The notes under the pieces: generated by a model
The model's database searches: none
What the model was told of the DNA's origin: nothing
Seen by the model: only the letters and a program-made list of their open reading frames with translations
Made by a program: the position numbers and the translations under genes
Source of the DNA: Aureobasidium sp. EXF-3400
Lineage: Eukaryota; Ascomycota; Dothideomycetes; Dothideales; Saccotheciaceae
Direction of reading: 5' to 3'
Length of the DNA: 64,000 nt
Assembly: GCA_024195585.1 (NCBI GenBank)
Contig: SWBL01000278.1
Coordinates: forward strand, 1-64,000
In this document: positions 1 to 10,527 of the stretch, piece by piece
Numbering within the stretch: the first letter of the stretch is position 1
Layout: each line of letters opens with the position of its first letter

Positions 1-558
1 CAGAGCCATGACACCGAGGACCTTGACCTGCTTGACCTCACCGGGCTTGGCGACGAGCTCACCAATCTCGCAGACGTCGAGCGGGTCGTTGTCACCCTGG
101 GCCTTGGTCTCGGGGTGGGTGACGTTGGGGTCCTCCCAGGTCTGGGGAAAGCGTCAGCAGAGCTCCAACGGGTTCAATTGCATGCATTCTCGGACATACC
201 TGGGGGAAGGCACCGTAGTTCCAGAGGTAGCCCTTGTGGGGGAAGCAGTTGCGGACGAAGCGCAGCTTGCCCTTCTTGGTGTCCTGCTTGATGGGGTTGA
301 GGGTCTCGTCCTTGGAGATCTAAAGGCTTGTCAGCATGCTTGTACGAGGCATTGGGAGGGGCTGCGATGTACCTCCTGCTTGGCGTTGGTCCAGCGAGGA
401 ATCTCAACGACCATGTTCAGGATGGTCTGCTGCTCGTTGGCATAGAGGGGGATGTCGTGGAAGGGAGAGCAGGGCTGGCCATCCTTCTCGATGAAGATGC
501 GGTGCTCAAGGGTGTGAGGAGCGCCGACAGAGCGGACGGAGTACTTGGGGGAAGACAT
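1..558 (-). CDS. IPP1: Inorganic pyrophosphatase, 3' end cut by window edge
   Basis: Soluble family I inorganic pyrophosphatase, hydrolysing PPi to phosphate in the cytosol. The start is the ATG at 556-558 ([20 protein letters not shown]). Three exons read in one frame: 558-373, 319-200 and 141-1, with introns gtacat...ttag and gtatgt...ccag. After splicing the protein shows the family landmarks [50 protein letters not shown] and the metal-binding [12 protein letters not shown] block with its catalytic aspartates. The reading runs off the left edge just after VKVLGVMAL, so roughly the last 40 percent is missing. Identity is secure; exon borders are inferred from frame and splice motifs. Confidence 0.95.
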
Positions 559-992
559 GTTGTGTGATGAACGTGTCGTTGCAGACAAGTGACGAGCGAC
601 CTGAGCAGTGCGAGATTTGAAAACAGCAGCGTCGGCGGCTTTGGCCGTCGTGGTGGGGTCAGCGCTGCGGCTGATGCGGTGAGCCAGCGTGGAAACTGCC
701 AGTCGCCCAACAGGAGGCCTGGCTTGCGTCGCGTTTGGAATCAGTGTCAATTGACGTCTGCACACTGCCTGGCTTTTGTGTGCAAACATGCAGCTGGCTG
801 GAAATGCAACTATCGGAATCGGGGGTTGGGATGCTGACTGCTCGGGCAATGGCTATCTAGGTACTCAACCTCGGTCTGATTTTGTTTCGCCCCAAGCACT
901 GGCCCTTCCCCACTCCTTGCTTGCCATTGAACTTCAACTCCTGTCTATGGTATACTACCGCTAACCAATCTCTTTGTTGGAGTACGAGTGGA
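559..992. other. Intergenic: IPP1 upstream region
   Basis: 434 bases between the IPP1 start codon and the stop codon of the next minus-strand gene. It should hold the IPP1 promoter and leader plus the 3' UTR of the neighbour. I see no convincing gene; short open frames here overlap and conserve nothing I recognise. Confidence 0.6.
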
Positions 993-2944
993 TCAATACA
1001 ATTTGTTCGGCTGCCAGAACATAGCAAAGTCTTCCATGGCCTCGCCGTCTTGAATCTGGCAGTCCTGTACCTCATTGTATCGTTCAGCATCATCAATGTC
1101 CCACTCCACAGCATCTTCTGTTGCCAGCTCATAATCGTCTTGTGAATCTAGAGACTCCGAAGCTTCATCCATTATCTCTCCTAAGAATGGAACAATGTCA
1201 TCCTGGTATTCGGTGGCCACTGGTTGAGTCCAATGCTCCTGTTCACTCATAAAAGCTGCGTTGTTTGCATAGTCATACTCTGTGAAATGATCAGCATCTG
1301 CCCTCCAGAGTGGAGGGCCAGCGTGACTGTAAATATCGAGTGGACGCTGGCCTCTAATAGCAGGTGAGTCATATCGAGGCAGTTCCTCATCGTAGTAGGT
1401 GCGCACTGGAGGCCGAGCGGCGAGTTCACAGTTTTGCAGCAGCTCTTCCCAAGGTTCTGAGTACTGCTTAACAGGATTGGCGGCAAGTTCTGGTTGTGTT
1501 GGTTCGGTACGGCAACGCTCGTTGTCGTTTGCTATAGTTGGCATCGCTTCATCAGCCGGTAAAGTTCTGTTTCCGCTGTGGCATTCTCTTTCGCTCTGAT
1601 TGACGAGAGTTGTAGCAGCAGGTACAGAATTCTTATGCTTTTCGGAGATGGGCATTGGCATTGTCTCAGTATCGACTCCTTGGTTGGTTTGGAGCTTGAC
1701 TGGCAAGCGAGTGGTTTGGCCGGTCTCTCGAGCAGGTTCGTGTATTGGATCCCGACTTTTGCTGTGTTGTCCAGGAATTATTCGCTCTACAGATCGATGT
1801 TGAGCTGTGTCTTGCTCGTGGAGGACGGCTTCCATCTGTTGCTGGGCTCGACCACTTTGGAGCTGGCCCGCGGCCAATGGCTCTAGATCTTGAACGAAAT
1901 GTGCCATTCTTGCTGAGCTTCCTTTTCCAGATTCCGACCAGCTGTAATAACTTGTTGTCGGTGGATGTGAGCCTCTGCTTCCAAATCCTAGAAAAGGGTT
2001 TTCGAGGAGATCCGATACCACTGGAGATACTGTCTGTACATCCCTTGCGACTCTCGATGTGTCAAGCGGTGGTGTATCTCGACGCTGGCCAGTATTCCCA
2101 TCGCCAGACCGTATTGCGCCGACATCGAAATACCTTGAGATCTCTCTTTCGGATGACTGATGACGTTTCTTCTTATGTAACTTCTTCTTAGGCTTTTGAT
2201 CGGGCTCCTCCTTCGTCGAAGATTCAGGCTTTTGTAGGAACCTCATCTCGGAGAAGACCAAATCCGGTACTACTTAGTTTAGCACCAGAAGATCAATGGG
2301 ACTTTCTCGCAACTCACAGCCTTTGCCCTTGGTAGGACCTGACGAACGACCTTTGGTATACAACCCGAATTTCGTGCCAGGGTCAAGCTGCGAGTCTAGG
2401 TCTTAGCGATTGTCACAAACGACAGACATAGAATAGAAGATACCGTAAGTCGATCCTTAGGAACATTCTTGGCTCTGAAGGTTTGAACCACGCCTGTCAC
2501 TGCTTTGCTCTTGCGCTTATTGCGACGACTATGCCCCTTCCCCTTCTCCTTCTCCTCTTTCTTCTTCTTCTTCTTCTTCTTCTTCTTTTCTCTCTTCTGT
2601 TGTGATTTGGATTCCGTCTTGGAATGGTACTTGTCTGCTTTTGTATGATAGCGTGGCCTCCTTCGATACCTTCTACTGGATGATGAGGATGGTTGCGAGG
2701 TGGGGTGAGAGGACGTGGATATTGAAGTGGCGTCGCTTGTATCCGAACTTGACGAGTCTACGTAGACAATCGATTGTTTGTCTTTTGTACCTCGCTTTTT
2801 CTGATTGGTGAATGGCTCCAAGAATGAGCTTGTCCTGGAGCCTCGTCCACGCTTGAGAGGTGCATGAGGTTGGTCAGTGTGCAGAGGTGATTCGTTGGGT
2901 GGAACCGCTTGCTCTAGGCTCTCGATCCATTGGTTGATATTCAT
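993..2944 (-). CDS. Conserved fungal protein of unknown function, Lys-rich, probably nuclear
   Basis: Three exons (2944-2444, 2387-2318, 2269-993) give about 615 residues from the ATG at 2944 (MNINQWIESLEQAV). The central joined block, FGLYTKGRSSGPTKGKG then LPDLVFSEMRFL, spans two introns; it resembles a block I remember from other Pezizomycotina proteins and it fixes the splicing. Upstream lie a Ser/Thr-rich segment, an Arg-rich stretch and a run of about ten lysines encoded by a CTT/AAG microsatellite near 2556-2587, which suggest nuclear localisation and disorder. The C-terminal half is Gln/Glu-rich and ends very acidic. No enzymatic domain is visible. The gene is real because one ORF runs 1.27 kb and the spliced block crosses three exons, but I cannot name a function. 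Confidence 0.75.
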
Positions 2945-4212
2945 GTTTAGTAGTGATTCATGAACATGGTAAGATGATGATTGAAAGTCGCCTGTCCGCA
3001 GACGCCGATGCTGAGAAACAACGAGATGCTGTGAAGGAAGGAGCTTCCGCGTCACTGGCAAGCAACTACATCCTCGATCCACCCAAAATTGTTCAGAATG
3101 CTTCGAGCACTGTATCTATGCGGATCACCAGTCGCTGTTGCTGAGTGGTATCAGAGTTGCACAGAGAGGAGCCAGCATACTGCGCCTCACAAGAATGGTG
3201 GGTTCTCTGCACAAGCTGTTCGATGCTGCAATCTGTTGAGAAGTACCATTTGCTCCTTGTTTGCAGCATGCAGCTTCATATGCAGTCAAATTGTTGAACA
3301 CAGTGAGACATGGTTGATAGGAGTGCTAGAGAAGCATGGCACATGTGATATTAGCCTGACCTTTGATTGTTCTCTTGACCTACCTGCCGAGCACACAGGT
3401 AGTAATAGCAGCATGGAGAGCGATCAAGGCACTCATTAATTATTGCTTAGTACGAAAGATTGGCACACCGAAAGATGCATCAAATCACTCTCCAAGGACA
3501 GCCGCATATTGACGGACCGACGGTTCATGCAAGTCGCTTGTGGCTGGAGAGCACTTGGTCCACCAATGCAGTGTCGGGATATTATGAAGACTGCTCATTG
3601 GTGTTGGATGCGAGAAGCATTAGGAACCACAAAATCATGTTCCCACTCAGTTGCCGTTGTGTCCACAAAGCTATGTCGTGTCATGCCATGAGCTTTCTCC
3701 AGCATGTGTTGCCGTCCATGACCCCACCATCCCTAATAAGTAGTTAGCCCAAGAAACACGCCCGCTCGCACTATCTTCTTGCGGATCACGAATCAACCTT
3801 TACCGGCAGTATTTAGCTTGAGCCTTGGGCTGCAGAGACGACATTCCACGTGCTCTCACCTGCTGTCACCTCTCTTTCATTCCTCACTTTTTCATCCAGA
3901 TCACTTTGCTGGCCAGCATTTCTTTTCAGTAACACCTACCTCTGAAGGCTCACTGCGTGTTTGTCAATCGTAAGTTGTTTGCACTTCACAACATCAACGC
4001 TCACACACCACCTGACGAAGCTACACTTTCAGTCCAAGTGCCCTCCCCTCCCCCGCTTCCCACTTCCCCCAGTTCCAAGCAACTTAGTGAGTTTCTCATC
4101 AACCGACGTGTCGCCTGCCAATAATCCTTCCGCTTCGTCATCCTCAACCAAGATCTTGCAGACTCTTTCTAAACTATTATCCTCCAGACCTCTTCACAAA
4201 ACATCAATCATC
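2945..4212. other. Long intergenic region upstream of the RRM gene
   Basis: About 1.27 kb between divergent genes. The last 450 bases are pyrimidine-rich with many CT tracts, typical of the leader of a highly expressed fungal gene. Small open frames (for example 3089-3439) show no recognisable protein and no splice-supported extension. I see no RNA gene. Confidence 0.5.
3970..4032 (+). other. Possible 5' UTR intron of the glycine-rich RRM gene
   Basis: A strong donor (gtaagt at 3970) is followed 63 bases later by a pyrimidine-flanked acceptor (ctttcag ending at 4032), with cctgacg in between as a possible branch site. It lies about 180 bases before the RRM start codon. 5' UTR introns are common in abundant RNA-binding protein genes. 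Transcript evidence is needed; this is inference from motifs only. Confidence 0.35.
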
Positions 4213-4996
4213 ATGTCGAAGCTTTTCATTGGGTAACGATCGCTGAAAATGCGCAAGTGGCTTTGTGCTAATTCGTACCAACAGCGGCCTTGCCTGGCAC
4301 ACTGACGACGTTGCTCTGCGCACAAAGTTCGAGGAGTTCGGCGTCGTTGAGGAAGCTGTAAGACATATGCGCACACAAAACTCCTGTCAGAGACACCAAT
4401 ATTGATGCGATATGTTCAGGTTGTCGTCAAGGACCGCGACACTGGACGCAGCCGTGGCTTCGGCTTCGTGCGCTTCTCGAACGAGGAGGAGGCTGATGCC
4501 GCTATCAAGGCCATGAACGAGATCGAGTGAGTCACAAGAAACACCATCGACGGATACTCCATTGTGCGCAAAACACAACATGCGCATTCGCTTCGGCCTT
4601 CCACTTCTCGCATTGGACATGAGGTACTAAACTCTGCAGATTCGACGGTCGTACCATTCGCGTGGACAAGGCTTCTGAGCGCGGCAGCGGCGGCGGTGGC
4701 TTCAGCCGTGGCGGATACGGCGGCGGTCGCGGAGGAGGCTACGGTGGTGGTGACCGTTACGGCGGCGGCGGCGGCGACCGTGGTTACGGCGGTGGCTACG
4801 GTATGTTCTCTCCTCTTTCTTGAAACAGGTCGACCTCGACTGACTTTCTCCAGGCGGCGGTCGCGGTGGTTACGATAACCAGCAGGGCGGCGGCTACGGC
4901 GGTGGTTCCAGCTGGCGTGGCGGAAACCAAGGCGGCTACGGCGGCCAGCAGGGTGGTTACCAGAACCACGGCGGCGACGGCGGTTACGGCCAGTAA
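4213..4996 (+). CDS. Glycine-rich RNA-binding protein with one RRM
   Basis: Five exons (4213-4232, 4285-4357, 4420-4526, 4640-4800, 4854-4996) encode about 167 residues. An N-terminal RRM covers roughly residues 3-77: RNP2 is LFIGGL and RNP1 is RGFGFVRF. The tail is a Gly-rich domain with Arg, Tyr, Asn and Gln ([25 protein letters not shown]), the class of plant and fungal GRPs and hnRNP-like proteins. The likely role is RNA binding or chaperoning in stress, mRNA stability or splicing; the tail is low-complexity and could drive condensation. Four introns crowd a half-kilobase coding region, one just after codon 6, an arrangement known from this family. A CA microsatellite follows the stop codon near 5019-5031. 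Confidence 0.93.
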
Positions 4997-5627
4997 GCGT
5001 GCTATCCAGGCACCGAACCACACACACACACACTATGACGGATCATCAAAACGATATGAACATGACGGCCTCAACATGGGCCATTGCTAATTGCCCAAGC
5101 TAGCGGAGCATCTCACGGCATATAGTCCAGCTCTCTGACGTCTGCCTCCAGAATTCAGTAATCTCTATAGAATGCCACTCCTCTTTGATTCCCACCTACC
5201 TGACTTTCTCCAGAAGCGGCGGTTCAGTCCTTCGTGATATTACTAGCCAGATGTTGCGTGTTCGTGATCTCAAGCATTTGTGCCGTCAATACAAACAAAC
5301 AGGTTTTCCTCATGGAGAGAGGTCTATGAATATGAAGGCCGGTCCAACCCTGGGCTGATCGGCCAATACCCATGTTTGACCCTACAGCGCAAGGCCGATC
5401 TCAAGACCCTGCCATGCCGACGCGAGCGGTGCCTGGACGGCATAGAATTTGAGAAGTTGGAATTCGAGAAATGCTGCAAATCTCGGACCCTCTCTGACAG
5501 ATTGTGGAGAAGCTCCGCCGCGGGCGGCTTTAGCGCATCAAAACGCCGAACAAGAAAATCCATTTCTTCCAACAGACTGAAGCAAGATTTCTTGGACGAC
5601 CACAGGCGGCTCTCACAACACAGCACA
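4997..5627. other. Intergenic between RRM gene and RCL1
   Basis: 631 bases holding the RRM gene 3' UTR (with a CA repeat at about 5019-5031) and the RCL1 promoter. The RCL1 reading frame stays open upstream to about 5280, but that stretch has no in-frame ATG that I see and no family similarity, so I treat it as non-coding. Confidence 0.55.
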
Positions 5628-6836
5628 ATGGCGACTACGCAACCCACTGCGCCGCTCAAGTTCAATGGCGCTGACCACCTTACAACTCGCCTCGTCCTCG
5701 CGACCCTTACTGGCCGTCCAGTCCGCATCTCACAAATCCGCGCATCGTCCCATACAAATCCCGGTCTCGCACCGCACGAGGTCTCATTCCTCCGACTCCT
5801 GGATGCCATCACGAACGGTTCTGCGATTGAATTTTCCATGACTGGTACGACCTTGGTATACAAGCCTGGTCTCATCGTAGGCAGTGCTGCAGGCTACGGC
5901 GCAAGTGGCGGCGTAGTGAAGCATGAATTGCCTAGAGACTGCGCCCGGGGTGTCAGTTGGTTCCTTATACCTTTGTGTATGCTTGCTGCCTTTTCAAAAG
6001 CCCAAGTCAATGTTATCTTCACGGGTCCTGGTGTCATCACAAGTGCGACAGACAAAGGCGACGTCAGCGTGGATACAGTACGAACGGCCATCCTCCCTCT
6101 CTACAAGAACTTCGGTATTCAAAACAACATCGAGCTTCGTGTGTTGAAGCGATCAAATCCTGGACCAGGTGGAAGAGGTGGTGGTGGAGAAGTGCAGCTG
6201 GTCTTCGGCCATCAGGTCAGACTACCTAAGACGATACACATCATGAACCCTGGCAGAGTCAAGAGGATACGCGGTGTGGCATACGCAACCGGAGTGGCAG
6301 GCGCAAACAACGCTAGAATGATCGACACTGCTCGTGGTGTGCTCAACCAGTTCGTTGCAGACACATACATATTCTCAGACGTCTCGTCAGCACCTTTAAT
6401 CCCAGCCCCGGAAAGAAACAACGCCGCGGCGAAGAAGAAGATTGGAGTCGGATTCGGCCTGAGTTTGGTCGCAGAATCAAATACAGGTGTTTTGTATTCG
6501 GCAGACGTGGCTAGTTCAGCAGCAGGTGGTGAGGCGCCAGAGGATATCGGCAAAGCTTGTGCATATCAACTGCTGGAAAGCATTTCGCAAGCAGGATGCG
6601 CATCGATTGTGGCGGCACCAACCATGCTCACGCTGATGGCCATGGGAAGTGAAGATGTGGGCAGATTGGTTCTGGGCAGAGATGTGCTGGGCACTGAGGA
6701 GATCGTGCAGCTGGCACGAGACCTCCGAGTGTTTGGCATGAGCGGCTGGGGACTCAGAGATGGCAGCAACGCAGGAGACGTGGTTGTGTCGATTGTTGGA
6801 AGGGGCGTAGGTAACGTCGGAAGGAAAATTGCATAG
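5628..6836 (+). CDS. RCL1: RNA 3'-terminal phosphate cyclase-like protein Rcl1
   Basis: Rcl1 is the nucleolar cyclase-like protein that works with the GTPase Bms1 in the small-subunit processome, needed for 18S rRNA processing at the A0-A2 sites. The single uninterrupted frame gives 402 residues from ATG 5628 (MATTQPTAPLKFNGADH). The family fold is clear throughout: LTGRPVRISQIRA near the N-terminus, PGLAPHEVSFLRLLDAITNG, GVSWFLIPLCMLAAF in place of the true cyclase pattern, and the C-terminal block GCASIVAAPTMLTLMAMG. The length matches the usual Rcl1 (about 370-410). It resembles Rcl1 rather than RtcA, and I see no active-site histidine motif of RtcA near the C-terminus. Confidence in the family is high; in the Rcl1 subgroup, good. 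Confidence 0.92.
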   Translation: MATTQPTAPLKFNGADHLTTRLVLATLTGRPVRISQIRASSHTNPGLAPHEVSFLRLLDAITNGSAIEFSMTGTTLVYKPGLIVGSAAGYGASGGVVKHELPRDCARGVSWFLIPLCMLAAFSKAQVNVIFTGPGVITSATDKGDVSVDTVRTAILPLYKNFGIQNNIELRVLKRSNPGPGGRGGGGEVQLVFGHQVRLPKTIHIMNPGRVKRIRGVAYATGVAGANNARMIDTARGVLNQFVADTYIFSDVSSAPLIPAPERNNAAAKKKIGVGFGLSLVAESNTGVLYSADVASSAAGGEAPEDIGKACAYQLLESISQAGCASIVAAPTMLTLMAMGSEDVGRLVLGRDVLGTEEIVQLARDLRVFGMSGWGLRDGSNAGDVVVSIVGRGVGNVGRKIA

Positions 6837-7227
6837 CGGTCCGGAACTTGACCCTGGTTTTATATACGATAATGATACCCCATATTCTTGCGATCAACCG
6901 CATTCACAGCCATGTTGGGACTCGAGCATCTGTCTAAGGTGAAGCTATTTTACCGTCTATCTCCAAAGGACGAGAAAGCCGAACCGAAGGAACGTGCACT
7001 CGAACCCCAGGGTCCAGGGCATGTCCATCAGCAGCGAAAGGTGGCTTCAACCACGACTCGACTCTCTTGTTTCAACTCGACTCGACCTTTCCTCGATAGT
7101 CGCCAAAGCCTCCGGGCTTGTGAATTGCTTGGATGCTGTGCTAAACTCGATCCCGACCTCCACATTCCTTTCCGTCCACCTTTAGTCTCGTCTCTGCGAC
7201 TCGGACCCAATCCAATTGAATATCACC
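6837..7227. other. Intergenic between RCL1 and ERV46
   Basis: 391 bases holding the RCL1 3' UTR (AT-rich stretch near 6860-6885) and the ERV46 promoter and leader. Nothing else recognised. Confidence 0.55.
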
Positions 7228-8643
7228 ATGCCAGTCAAGTCTCGGTTCACGCGTCTGGACGCCTTTACCAAGACGGTCGAAGATGCACGGGTGCGCACGA
7301 CCTCTGGCGGAATCGTCACCCTCGCGTCTTTGCTCTTGATTCTATGGCTCGTCTGGGGAGAATATGCAGACTACCGCAAAGTCGTTGTACACCCCGAGCT
7401 TATCGTCGACAAGGGAAGAGGAGAAAAGATGGAGATTCATATGAATATATCCTTTCCTAAAGTCCCATGCGAGCTCCTGACCCTCGATGTCATGGATGTC
7501 TCAGGAGAAATCCAGACTGGTGTTATGCACGGCGTCAACAAGGTCAGACTTGCTCCCGAGTCTGAGGGAGGTCATGCCATTGAAACCAAGGCCCTTGAGC
7601 TGTAAGACTAGCAGACGTTCCCTCCTTCTGATACTTCGTATTGACCCCTATCAGTCACAGCGACGACCCCGCTGCCCACCTGGACCCCGATTACTGCGGA
7701 GAATGTTATGGTGCACCCGCCCCTTCAAATGCAATGAAGCCTGGCTGCTGCAACACTTGTGCTGAAGTCCGCGACGCTTATGCAAGCGTTTCTTGGTCCT
7801 TCGGAAGAGGAGAAAACGTCGAACAATGTACACGCGAGCATTACTCGGAGCATCTCGATGAGCAGCGCAGGGAGGGTTGCCGTATCGAAGGTGGTATCCG
7901 TGTCAACAAGGTTGTTGGCAACTTCCACTTTGCTCCTGGCAAATCCTTCAGCAACGGCAACATGCATGTTCACGACCTTGAAAACTACTATTCTGGCGGC
8001 AACAACGTTGAACACACCTTCACGCATAAGATTCACCATCTTCGTTTCGGCCCTCAACTGTCTGATGATGTTGTTTCCAAGATTGGCAAGAAGGGCATGG
8101 CCTGGACCAACCACCATGTGAACCCATTGGACAATACCGAGCACAAGACCGATGAAAAGGCCTACAATTTCATGTACTTTGTCAAGGTGGTGTCAACTGC
8201 CTATTTGCCTCTGGGATGGGAGAGAAAGAACTCGATCCTTGATCTGCCCCATGAGCTTGTCGAGCTGGGCAGCTATGGTCATGGAGAAGCTGGTAGCATT
8301 GAAACTCATCAGTACAGCGTGACGAGCCACAAGCGAAGCCTGGCAGGTGGCGACGACCGCCAGGAAGGCCACAAGGAGAGACTGCACGCAAGAGGCGGTA
8401 TTCCTGGTGTCTTCTTCTCATATGTAAGCAGATGACCTCCCTCTTCGCTGTTCCATCAACTGACTTGACGTGCAGGACATTTCACCGATGAAGGTCATCA
8501 ACCGTGAAGCTCGAAGCAAGAGCTTCTCTGGTTTCCTCGTTGGCGTTTGTGCTGTCATTGGTGGTACGCTCACAGTCGCGGCTGCCGTTGACAGAGCGCT
8601 GTACGAAGGTACACAGCGAGTCAAAAAGCTGCACACAGGATAG
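7228..8643 (+). CDS. ERV46: COPII vesicle protein Erv46 (ERGIC family)
   Basis: Erv46 pairs with Erv41 in COPII vesicles and recycles between ER and Golgi as a cargo receptor, including retrieval of escaped ER residents. Exons 7228-7601, 7655-8423 and 8476-8643 give about 436 residues. Residues 1-25 hold the family N-terminus (MPVKSRFTRLDAFTKTVED), followed by a first membrane span near 27-47. A long lumenal domain with a Cys cluster (CGECYG...CCNTC) follows, then a C-terminal span near 400-425 (GFLVGVCAVIGGTLTVAAAV). The tail carries basic residues (RVKKLHTG). The first intron splits the codon just before the Cys cluster; both introns restore an unbroken frame. Family assignment is firm. Confidence 0.94.
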
Positions 8644-8748
8644 GCCCTGTAATTGGCAGGTTTCACATTGATAAATACTACAAATCTAAAGCAAATGTCG
8701 GCAACGTCAATCATAACACGTGAAATATTATGTCTGTAGAAGACACAA

Positions 8749-9400
8749 CTAAGCATAGTTACGAGCGCCTTCTAGGACCCAGACTTCTCCGTTGGCGACC
8801 TTGTTGGGAATACTCGAAACTTCGATGCCTCCAGGCTGGATCTGAAGTCTTTGTTAGTTTGCGACAGAGGGAAGGCGAGGTGAAGCTTGCCAGTTTCTTT
8901 CCGTCCTTCTCTTCCCACCAGACGGTATCTCCTCCTAGCGTTTGCACCTTCTGCCCTTCAGCCCAAGGCGACTCTGGTACCACATGAGCCTCGACGAAAC
9001 GTCTCAGGTTCTTGTGCGCTCTGTCCTCGCCACTCTGACCGTCGTATGCGTTCTGACCCAAGGCAGCATAATCTTGTGGATCCTCCCATGGCTTCCTGGG
9101 CAGTTTCGTGATGGCCGAGTTGAGCGGCGCGAGCAGAGTGGTGTTGTGTGAGCCGGCCTCGAGGCGTCTCGATACGGATTCGATATCACGAGTAAAACCA
9201 GCAAAGATGTTGATGTTGCGTTCTCTGCCGAGCACGTCGGAAATGGTTACTGCGCCGCTGCCTGCCATGACGTCGGGTGTTCCTGGAAGGACAATCTTTG
9301 CCTGTGTGTCGGGCGCGTTAGGAGAGAACAACCTGGCAGAAGTTGCAGTGATCAAGCAAGCGGCAACGAGAGAGGTAGCAAAGGTTGTGCGGGCTCTCAT
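8749..9400 (-). CDS. Secreted fasciclin (FAS1) domain protein
   Basis: The start ATG at 9398-9400 opens with a signal peptide (MRARTTFATSLVAACLITAT). The FAS1 fold is visible through TISDVLGRERNINIFAGF and HNTTLLAPLNSAITKLP, followed by the late motif RRFVEAHVVPE. FAS1 domains act in cell-surface adhesion. The frame of exon 1 (9400-8891) would run into an unrelated C-terminus; removing a 49-base intron (8890-8842) with a GC donor (gcaagc), a good branch site (actaac) and cttcag acceptor gives the end IQPGGIEVSSIPNKVANGEV to a stop at 8749, which looks like a proper FAS1 end. Total is about 200 residues, one domain. No GPI signal is evident. It is divergent from the next gene across only 172 bases, so the two may share a promoter. 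Confidence 0.85.
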
Positions 9401-9572
9401 GATTGTAGAATAAGTTGGTAGAGATGGTGACGGAGATCAAGGTGGTTCGTGTCTGGCTGCACTCCACGTCTACACGCTTCTTGGCATTTTCGTGCGCCAG
9501 CACGCGACTCTGCCATCTTTCCTTCTATCCAACACCATCAGTCTTCTACGGCAGCGGCATGAGCTTGATATC

Positions 9573-10527
9573 ATGTCGACCCAACCATTACACATTCCAA
9601 CGGTGACAGAGGTGAGTAGGCACCAAGCCGGCTTGATTCACGGCTGAAGCTGATCATCGCAGGATGACTTACGGCTCTTCCACGACAAGCATTTTTCTGG
9701 TTTGAGCTCTGAACCCTCCAACAGGCACCAGGATGCTCATGTAGATCTCGAGGAAGACTTTGATCATGATGGTCTTGGCTACTACTCTGATGGTGTCAAG
9801 CGTACACTCACCGATGATCAAATTGCCATGTTCAGACACAGTGAGATTCAGACTCTTCTACGAGAGCGCAGGAGAAGACGCGAAAACTCAGAAGGCGAAT
9901 CTAGCCAAAACGTGCCCAGCAAACTCACTCAACCGGTAGGTGACATGAGTCCACCAGACACGACCGAAGACTCCGTAAGGCAGCGCTCTGCAAGCACCTC
10001 GGGCTCCCAGGGCCTGGGTAAGCGAAAATGGCAGAGGTTCATCGAGACGTCCGAAACCAACCCAGAGTACTTGACTCACCGCAGAATTGCCCGCGAGTTG
10101 GATGAGCAAAAGGCAAGTTCTATCGACCTGGCGTACGGCGATGAAGAGTCTACATCTTCGATTGTCGAGAAGCAATCAAACGATACTTCGATTTCACAGA
10201 CACATCGAAAGGAAGTCTCGTATGATGAAGCACATGGATCTACACCAGCACAACCGCCCTCAAATCCTTCTCAAAAACCAAAGTTTATCTGGCCAACACT
10301 GGGAGCGAATAATGACTTGGGAGGTCAACCTGCTCTGGAGAGCTCGATTGGGGGATGAGTTAAAAAAGCATGTGAGTAACGTCAGTCCCTTCCATTATAT
10401 CCTTACCGTGATGAGACATCATCCTTAGACCGATGGCTGCGTGGGACATGCCAAGGTCGACGCTGTGTTCAGCCCTTCAAAGACAGAACCAGTGTTCCGA
10501 CCACCACGAAGTCGCTGGGGACTTTAA
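9573..10527 (+). CDS. DUF3807-like conserved fungal protein
   Basis: Start ATG 9573 (MSTQPLHIPTVTE), a small first exon to 9611, then 9663 onward. The block GLGYYSDGVKRTLTD followed by DQIAMFRHSEIQTLLRERR matches what I remember of the Pezizomycotina DUF3807 family; function unknown. The simple reading stops at 10358. A better end appears if introns 10220-10283 (donor gtatga, acceptor aaag) and 10372-10428 (donor gtgagt, acceptor cttag) are removed. This gives exons 9573-9611, 9663-10219, 10284-10371, 10429-10527, about 260 residues, ending LLWRARLGDELKKH then TEPVFRPPRSRWGL. The first of these introns is the uncertain one; a one-base frameshift would also join the frames. Confidence 0.65.

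Noticed and set aside
4416..5033. Ala/Thr/Val-rich minus frame opposite the RRM gene
   Set aside because: Shadow of the Gly-rich exon (GGC/GGT repeats give Ala/Thr/Val on the other strand).
5280..5627. N-terminal extension of Rcl1
   Set aside because: Frame is open but lacks an in-frame ATG and family similarity; the ATG at 5628 gives the usual length.
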